From Channallabes apus (Eukaryota > Chordata > Actinopteri > Siluriformes > Clariidae): a stretch of 64,000 nt of DNA. The number at the start of each line of letters is the position of its first letter. The first letter of the stretch is position 1. The notes beneath the pieces were generated by a model, which saw nothing but the letters and a program-made list of their open reading frames with translations, ran no database searches and was not told the DNA's origin. Of the stretch, positions 57,494 to 64,000 are shown one piece after another. The stretch spans positions 26,693,412 through 26,757,411 of the forward strand of contig CM060121.1 in the NCBI GenBank assembly GCA_030522415.1. Direction: 5' to 3'. The position numbers were made by a program, and so were the translations under genes.

Positions 57494-58534
57494 TAGGGCT
57501 GGGTGATGTACCGGTATACACGGTTACCCGGTAGAAATTTGTCAACCGATAGAGATTTTGGTCTATCGTCTTAATCGCGGTTGAGATCGCGTGACGTTGC
57601 ACGTTACGTAACCACGCAATACACATTCACTTCTATGGGAAGCCAAACACATCTAAAGTGGGACGAAACCGTGGCACCCGATTGAACCGGCGTGGGCAGA
57701 ACAAATATCCAGGCCCGGTGGATCGCGCAGCGTGGACCAACTTGAGCAGCGCTGCTCGAATCACAAACCTGCGCTGATAGAAATAGACCGCGCCGACCAT
57801 CAAAATACATTTTACCCCGCTGGGATGCGCACGTACACACCAGGCATGGCAAGGCGGAAACAATATTAAACAGTCCTGACATTTTAAATAAATTGTTTTA
57901 AAATAAAAAACAGTGGGTCGCACAGGTTTGTGATTCGAGCAGCGCTGCTCAAGTTAATCCGCGCTGCGCGAATGAACCAGATCATCTCTGCACTATTAGT
58001 CGCGCTACGCTGTCCACTGGGCCGCGCAGATATTTGGTTCAATCGGTTCCACGGTCCCACTTTTGATGTGTTTGGCTTCACATACACTTCGACAATGGAA
58101 GAAGACAAAGGTGTAGCATCAGTGAGTTTGCTTACATGTGATAAAACCGACAACGAGGAGATTGTAAAGAAAAAAGGTGCATCGTCTGTGGTGTGGAATT
58201 GGTTTGGGTGAAAGAAAAGTGATACGAATGAGATGAACGTGATTTGCAAGGTACGCAAGTGCACTGTTTTAACAAGTGGTGGAAACACGTCAAACCTTTT
58301 CTATCATCTGAAATCCAAGCATCCAAACGAATATGGCTAAAGTAAAAAAAATGCGGCAAACCTCAGCAATTCACAGTTTAAATAAAATTACATTATGTAA
58401 AACAGTTTCTTTGTGTTTGAATTTTTATTTATGCATTTTCAGATACAAATTGCTATATTGTGATATATATCGTTATCGAGGTAGAAAATTGCTTCTACTG
58501 TGATAGAAGATTTTGGTTCTATCGCCCACACCTA
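57494..58534 (+). mobile_element. hAT element with BED-finger remnant and 8-bp target duplication
   Basis: The ends are tagggctgggtgat and, inverted, taggtgtgggcgat. tctatgac flanks both sides (57486-57493 and 58535-58542). It contains a BED zinc finger remnant and a long internal inverted duplication. The main transposase domain is absent, so it is a deletion derivative. Confidence 0.93.
58095..58340 (+). pseudogene. N-terminal BED zinc finger exon of a hAT transposase
   Basis: From the ATG at 58095 the frame reads MEEDKGVASVSLLTCDKTDN and reaches VVWNWFG before a stop. After a frame change it continues VICKVRKCTVLTSGGNTSN then LFYHLKSKHPNEYG. The two Cys and the H-x4-H pair are the BED finger ligands found at the N-terminus of hAT transposases and ZBED proteins. 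Confidence 0.85.
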
Positions 58535-58542
58535 TCTATGAC

Positions 58543-60904
58543 CTAAATCAACAAGTTTTAAAATGAATTATAAAGTGTAATTTAATAAGTTGTTTTACAA
58601 CAAATTACGTCATGACTACATGTATACATTTCCAGTTTAGGAGAAAAAAAATTTTTGTATCCAATTCTCAGGTCTTGTTAATTGGACCTTAACCAAGAGC
58701 TAATCACAAATCAGATTTTGTGTGTGTGTATAAATATCATCAGTGGTGTTAAGAACTGCCCGGTTATTTCAGTAATTAATGGACTTTTATAGAATAGTAA
58801 ACTATTCCACATAAACCCACTAGTATACAAATGAATCGGTAGACTCTGAAACTAATAAGTCCAGGTCTGAGCAAAGGAGTTCATAATACAACTTCACCTA
58901 CTGCATCCTGTTCCTTTGTAGCGGCACTTCCTGTTCTCGTCCTTTAAATACTGCACTACTGTCAGAAGCAGAGGTACCTGTGGCTAGTGGTCTGCAAAAA
59001 TACATTGTCATATAAGAAGGCGTATGTGGAACAGGTTTAAATGTATGCCTGCAGCTTTAGACTTAATGGACATTAGTAAATCCCCCACAATGTCATTTCA
59101 GACAGGAAATATAAAAGAACATGTCCACGCGTCTCCGAATTCAGCAAGTAGCATCAGATCAACAATGTTGAGACACGCTTATATGTTAACCTAGTCATGC
59201 CCATGTTGTATATCATATAGACATGGAATGAAATCGCAAATCTTTTGTGTGGCAGTTCATGCATCTCCACAATGACTACAAAATCGTATACATTTGTGCA
59301 TCTATAAAAAATTTTTTTAGCTAAATCTCGTCATTCCTCTATAATCTGACAAGTGTTGCACTCTAAAATATTCACACATTTGCAGACAGCACAGCATCCT
59401 GTGTTGTCAGTATTAATTGTTAAATTAATATAGATATATTGTTTTTTATTTATATAGTTTTTGTGTGTAAATGGGACAGAGATCAGGTCAGGTGTATTGG
59501 TATGCTTTGTCGTATATTTGTGTCAAAGGCATATAAGACTCACTTTGTCAGACTTGAGAAACAAATCCGACTTACGAACGTGCTCCCGGAACGGAACTTG
59601 TTCATAAGTTGGAGACTACCTGTGCAAATTGGTCGCCCTTTCTAAAAAAGATGATCATTTAGGCATCCATGCTCTTTCCTCTTGCATTTTAGTTTGAATA
59701 AATCTTCTGAATGCAGCATAATTGGTTGTACTTGTACACAGCTCTGCTCATTGGCATAAACAAACACCCCAAAATTGATACATCTGTTTCCCTTAAAAAA
59801 AGCTCAGTAGTCGGCTCATGTAAAATAAAAATAATGATAAAATAAAGTGATAAAATAAACATGCTAACGTTGTCTAAAGAAAAAAAAAATCTAATTCTTA
59901 TGTTTTATTCATTGATGTTTTTAATAATAAGTGCGAGAGTTCTGTGTCTGTAAGATGTGTACTGTTCTTACTATACTATAGTCTGTTAGGGAAATAATGT
60001 CCTCTAATTCTTCTTCGAAAAATCCCTGTGGCTACATTCCCCCAGAGTAGAGATCAAAGAAATCTGGACAAATAAATGTAAACATGCACACGCCCTCACA
60101 CACCAGAGGAGAAACAATACTATGTGTACAGTCGGTAAATGAAAAAACCTGATCTCTTCATGTCTTTGCTTCACAGTGACTTGTCGATCTTCCTCATAAG
60201 CCAGATTCCTTCTCTTTTCCAGTCATTTTTGTGCCAGTTTTTTTCTGCAGTCACTATATAGAGCATATAATAGAATGATGGATTATAGAATAACCCCAGC
60301 ATTGCTTAAAAAAACATTTAAGCTATTAAGGAGTCATTCTTCAGCTGTGCTGGATGTTCTGCTCAGTGCTGGCAGAGGGAATCTATGTAATAGCTTCAAT
60401 TTCCTCCTATTTGCTTCTCATTACACAGGCTTTTGTACAGAAAGAACACTGCGATCTGCATTAGCATACCTCTGAACATTATTCAAGACGTTCGCAGTGG
60501 GAAATAACAGGAGGTTATCTTAATAAGAAGTCATTTTTATGTGGTTGGAGTCTTCGCCGTAGTGTTAGTGCTTACACAAAGTACCAAAAGTACAAAAAGG
60601 ATGTCATTGTTCTTGCAGTTCTGGATAGTAATGAATATGAATAAAACAAAGCAGATATCTTAAGCATTTCACTGCGTATCAAACCGTGTATGTGGCAAAT
60701 AAAATTAGCGTTTGACATGGTTTAAATTGAAATATATAATCAAGTCCTTTTTTTCTCCTCCCTCTGTCATTTTGTTATGGTTTCAGGTCTTTCCAGTTGT
60801 TTATCTCATGCACGTAATTTTCACACAGGAAACAGCACTGAACTGACAACTGTCATTTATGTTTCTTGTCTTTTTGTCATGTATGCAAACATTGTTTACA
60901 GTTT
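58543..60904. other. Downstream gene intron, repeat-poor stretch
   Basis: 59555-59630 (cgacttacgaacgtgctccc) resembles a dispersed repeat that I cannot classify. No exon seen. Confidence 0.4.
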
Positions 60905-61108
60905 AAGTTGAGCTTTTATTTGTTACATGTACATTACTGCACAGTGAAATTCTTTATCCACGTATCCCAGCATAACTGGTCACCCATGATACAGCGCCCC
61001 TGGAGCAGAAAGGGTTAAGGACCTTACTCGGGGGCCCAACAATAGCCAACCTTCTGATCAGTTACTCAATGCCTTAGCCCTCTGAGCTACCACTGCCCCA
61101 CCACCAAC
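60905..61108 (-). mobile_element. SINE family B, reverse copy
   Basis: It shows tgatacagcgcccctggagc, gggttaaggaccttactcgg, cccaacaatagccaaccttc and tctgagctaccactgcccc in reverse orientation, the most complete copy of this family here. Confidence 0.75.
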
Positions 61109-61865
61109 CTTTCTGTAACCAGACGAAACGCTGTTTTAGTTTGGGTTTTTCCCGCTCAGTAAAGGTCCGTTACATTGCTGCCAGCTTTCGGGGCTGTAAT
61201 GAGCGCCTATGAGGAACAAAAAGGCAGAAATGCCATAGACTGTCATTTTTGTAACTAGGGTCATTTTAGTTTGTTATATAATATTATTCGAATAATATTA
61301 AATAATATTTGATGATCTAACGAGACATTTGGCTGTAGTGAGTATTCATCAGTCCCTTTAGTGTTGCTTTTATCTTTTGCCATGTGCTCACATCCCGTTT
61401 TTACATTTATGCACACAGTGACGGTGGTGACGTGCTACAGCCTATTTTTATTATTATTATTATTATTATTTTTACTGAGAACAAGCACAAGTAATAAACT
61501 AACAGTGTGTCCCTGTCTCACGATTGTACTCCCAAGGTATTTTGATCATTCGACTGTTTTCTGCTCTGTGTAGACGTTTCAGTTTAGTTCCTTGTGTGAG
61601 TCAAATGAAGAACAAACTGGCACTTGCTGAGTGACACACTGACAAAAAAAAATCAAGATCCGTTTTGCTAGGTTGTGTTAAGTAAGCTGTTGTTAAGCAA
61701 CAGACACTGTGACTGGCTGGTTAAATTCATTGTAAATGACACAACACGTTTTCAGTTCTGTGTTATTTGGCTGCTTTACACAAAATGACTCCTGTTGTGG
61801 CTTTTTTTTTTTTTTGTCAGAAGATCTTGGCATGTTTTGAAGCTTTGTCGAGTCCTACCTTGATG

Positions 61866-62714
61866 TAGGGCTGGGCGATATAGCAAAAAAGTAATCTTGA
61901 TAATTTTTCCCCATATTGAACGGTAACAATATATTTCGATAAAAGCTGTTAATGCTGCCAGCTTTAAAAGAGAATCCCAACAATGACTGAAGCCACAAAA
62001 ATTAAAGGGTTCATTAAGTTACATTTTAAAGTATAGTTTATTAACAAAAACAGATGACAGATTTGGCCTTAAAAATTAAGATACTATAGGCACATGCTCA
62101 GAATCTTTACAAGGCAAAGATTTATATAAAAAAAAAGACTTGTTTGTGATAAAAAGTATCTTGTGATGATAAATTACAATGTTTTGAGATTTTTAAACAA
62201 TAATGAGAAACAACATTTAGACCACACACACTAGGGCTGTCTTTTTATCCCACAATTCAGAGTTAAATGAAGGCTATTTCACACGGCCCCAATAAACTGA
62301 CATAATGGCTTAAGCATGCAATGACAACAAAAATGGAATGAATTATGAGAAATTATCACATTATTTATGTAGAACAGGTGCATTACTCACTTTTCAAAAC
62401 ATTAACGCCATGTAACATGCTTAATATATAATATGCATATTTATTAAACAGGTTAAGCAGGTCTAGATGATCATTTATTTATTTATATCTGCCTTTACAG
62501 CGCACAACCACACACAAAATTGGTGTTTGTTAGGGCAGTGTGAATACAACCGCATTTTCTAAATTATGCAGTCAAACGTGATAGCCTTAAATGCTGTGAA
62601 ATCGTAGGATAGGTTATAAATCCATATCGAGCAAAAAATGTCTAGAGCTTTTCATCGTTATTAAAATCAAATAAATCGCGATTCGATATGATATCGTTTA
62701 TCAGCCCAGCCCTA
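61866..62714. mobile_element. hAT-type non-autonomous element
   Basis: The ends tagggctgggcgatata and its inverse atcagcccagcccta are clear. The flanking octamers (ccttgatg and cattgaat) match at only 5 of 8 bases, so the target duplication has decayed or the boundary is slightly off. There is no open frame. Confidence 0.8.
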
Positions 62715-62729
62715 CATTGAATTTCTTTT

Positions 62730-63122
62730 GTTTTTATTGTTTAGTGGTTTATTTTCTACATTCTAAAATAATTCTACATATTTCATACATTGAATTGGCT
62801 AATTAAGCAACAGGAACAGAATTGTCAAGTGCGTTTGCAAAACCCATCAAGAACCATGATGAAACTGACTCTTATGAAGACCAATGCAGGAAAGCAAGAC
62901 CAAAACTTATCTCTGCTGCAGAGAAGTTCATTTAGAGTTACCAGAATCAGAAATCACCTTAGATTAGAGCCGTTATGATGGATTTACAGATCATAAGCAG
63001 ACACATTCAAAGTTTATATTTATAACGAGATTATTTCATATTTTTCAGCGTAAAAAAGAAATGAAAACAATCAGGAAAGACCATAGAATTAGAAGGTGTG
63101 TCCAAACTTTTAACTGGTAGTG
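62730..63122 (-). mobile_element. Tc1-type MITE, family X, copy 3, reverse
   Basis: It ends accttctaattc-type sequence in reverse (gaattagaaggtgtgtccaa, ttttaactggtagtg). The interior aaaacttatctctgctgcag and cattgaattggctaattaag correspond to the other copies in inverse order. Confidence 0.7.
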
Positions 63123-63446
63123 TATAATATTCAGGTGGTTTCAGACTAAAGATGTTTGTTTGTAGTTGTAGCATGTGGTAATGAATTTGTAGCAAGCCAT
63201 TTGAACAATTCAGAATTCATCATTATCAACAAATCGTCTTTTCCCTTAAACCATCCCATCCCCCAAAACATTCCAGGAAATAAAGACTAAAACTTGCCTC
63301 TGCCACAGAGGAAGCCAGCCTAAAACTCACCAAATAAAAGCATCTCAGATTTAGGGTTGGCTACCGAAACGTGGTGCCAATATGGCACCGGTATCTATAT
63401 AACCAGTATAGATACAGGTGCGATATCGGAATGCAGATTTATATGC

Positions 63447-64000
63447 ATTCTCCATTTCTTTTCACCCTATATACATCGGACTTTAAGTATAATTCAAGAT
63501 CATGCCATCTACAGAAGTTCTCCGACGACTCTGTGGTGGTGGGATGTATTAAGGACGGTGACATCTCCGAGTACCAGTCTGTGGTGGATGACTTTGTTTT
63601 CTGGTGTGAGCGCAACCACCTTCAACTTAACATCAAGAAAACGAAGGAGCTGGTGGTCGACTTTAGGAAAGGTGGAACCCCTGTGACTCCTATATCTGTC
63701 CAGGGAGAGACAGTGGACATGGTCTCTGAGTACAAATACCTAGGAGTCCATTGGATAATAAACTGGACTGGTCAGTTAACACAATGGCCCTCTACAAGAC
63801 AGGACAGAGCAGGTTGTACTTTCTGAGAAGGCTCAGGTCTTTCAACATCTATAATACCATTCTTCGGATGTTTTACGAATCTGTGGTGGCGAGTGTCGTC
63901 TTCTTTGCCGTGGTCTGCTGGGGATGTAACATAAAAGCGGCAGACAGAAACAGACTGGACAAGGTCATTAAAAGGGCCGGATCTGTCCTGGGTTTGGATC
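63447..64000 (+). mobile_element. LINE reverse transcriptase fragment, runs off the window
   Basis: The frame reads SPFLFTLYTSDF, then FSDDSVVVGCIKDGD (the F/YADD catalytic box as FSDD), FVFWCERNHLQLNIKKTKEL, VVDFRKG and KYLGVH. A one-base loss near 63750 shifts the frame. After it come LDWSVNTMALYKTGQSRLYF and SVVASVVFFAVVCWG. It is an L2/Rex-like non-LTR element. The 5' part is absent and 63355-63430 looks like a hAT terminus next to it. Confidence 0.88.

Noticed and set aside
57604..58359. Several overlapping open frames on both strands
   Set aside because: They fall in the inverted duplication and BED-finger part of a hAT element. Only the 58095-58340 frame has protein support.

Overview
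This window is vertebrate nuclear DNA, almost certainly from a teleost fish. The fish-like character rests on intron-rich genes with GT..AG junctions and on the dense, varied DNA-transposon content (Tc1/mariner, hAT and Harbinger-like elements, tRNA-derived SINEs, decayed LINEs). The dominant SINE, with a 'tggtgtagtgg' A box and a 'ggttcgattcc' B box, is of a type I associate with otophysan fishes such as catfishes and characins. That assignment is inference.

One protein-coding gene can be read. It is a voltage-gated potassium channel of the KCNH/ELK (Kv12) family, best matched to kcnh4 (Kv12.3). Fifteen coding exons lie on the + strand between 11041 and 42557. All have consensus splice sites, and the phases join into one open frame of 1107 residues plus a stop. 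They encode the PAS domain (exons 2-3), the PAS-S1 linker (4), S1-S6 with an SVGFGN selectivity filter (5-9), the C-linker and cyclic-nucleotide-binding homology domain (9-11), and a long cytoplasmic tail ending in a coiled coil and a Ser/Pro-rich region (12-16). The first coding exon (about 26 N-terminal residues) was not found in the 11 kb upstream and is probably outside the window. Exon numbers assume a single missing 5' coding exon.

Downstream, 42558 to about 44565 is the likely 3' UTR. It is followed by a repeat-filled intergenic stretch. At 51.66-51.81 kb there is a GC-rich block with three ETS-type GGAAGT motifs and a GTAAGG splice donor, which looks like the promoter and non-coding first exon of a second + strand gene. 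In human, RAB5C lies directly downstream of KCNH4 in the same orientation, so rab5c is the best guess. No Rab coding exon is visible before 64000.

Region by region: 1-11040 is intron 1 (Tc1 relics, SINEs, a foldback Tc1 derivative, a hAT MITE with perfect 8-bp target duplication). 11041-42557 is the kcnh4 body, with introns holding many nested transposons including a nearly intact Tc1 (33545-35160). 42558-51650 is the 3' UTR and intergenic region, with young SINEs and a Tc1 carrying a nested Harbinger-type MITE. 51650-64000 is the putative promoter and first intron of the next gene, with two hAT elements, a MITE and a LINE reverse transcriptase fragment running off the end.

I found no undescribed multi-gene system. 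The interesting material is the layered transposon insertion history and a well-resolved channel gene structure. All family assignments are from reading and memory; no database search was run.
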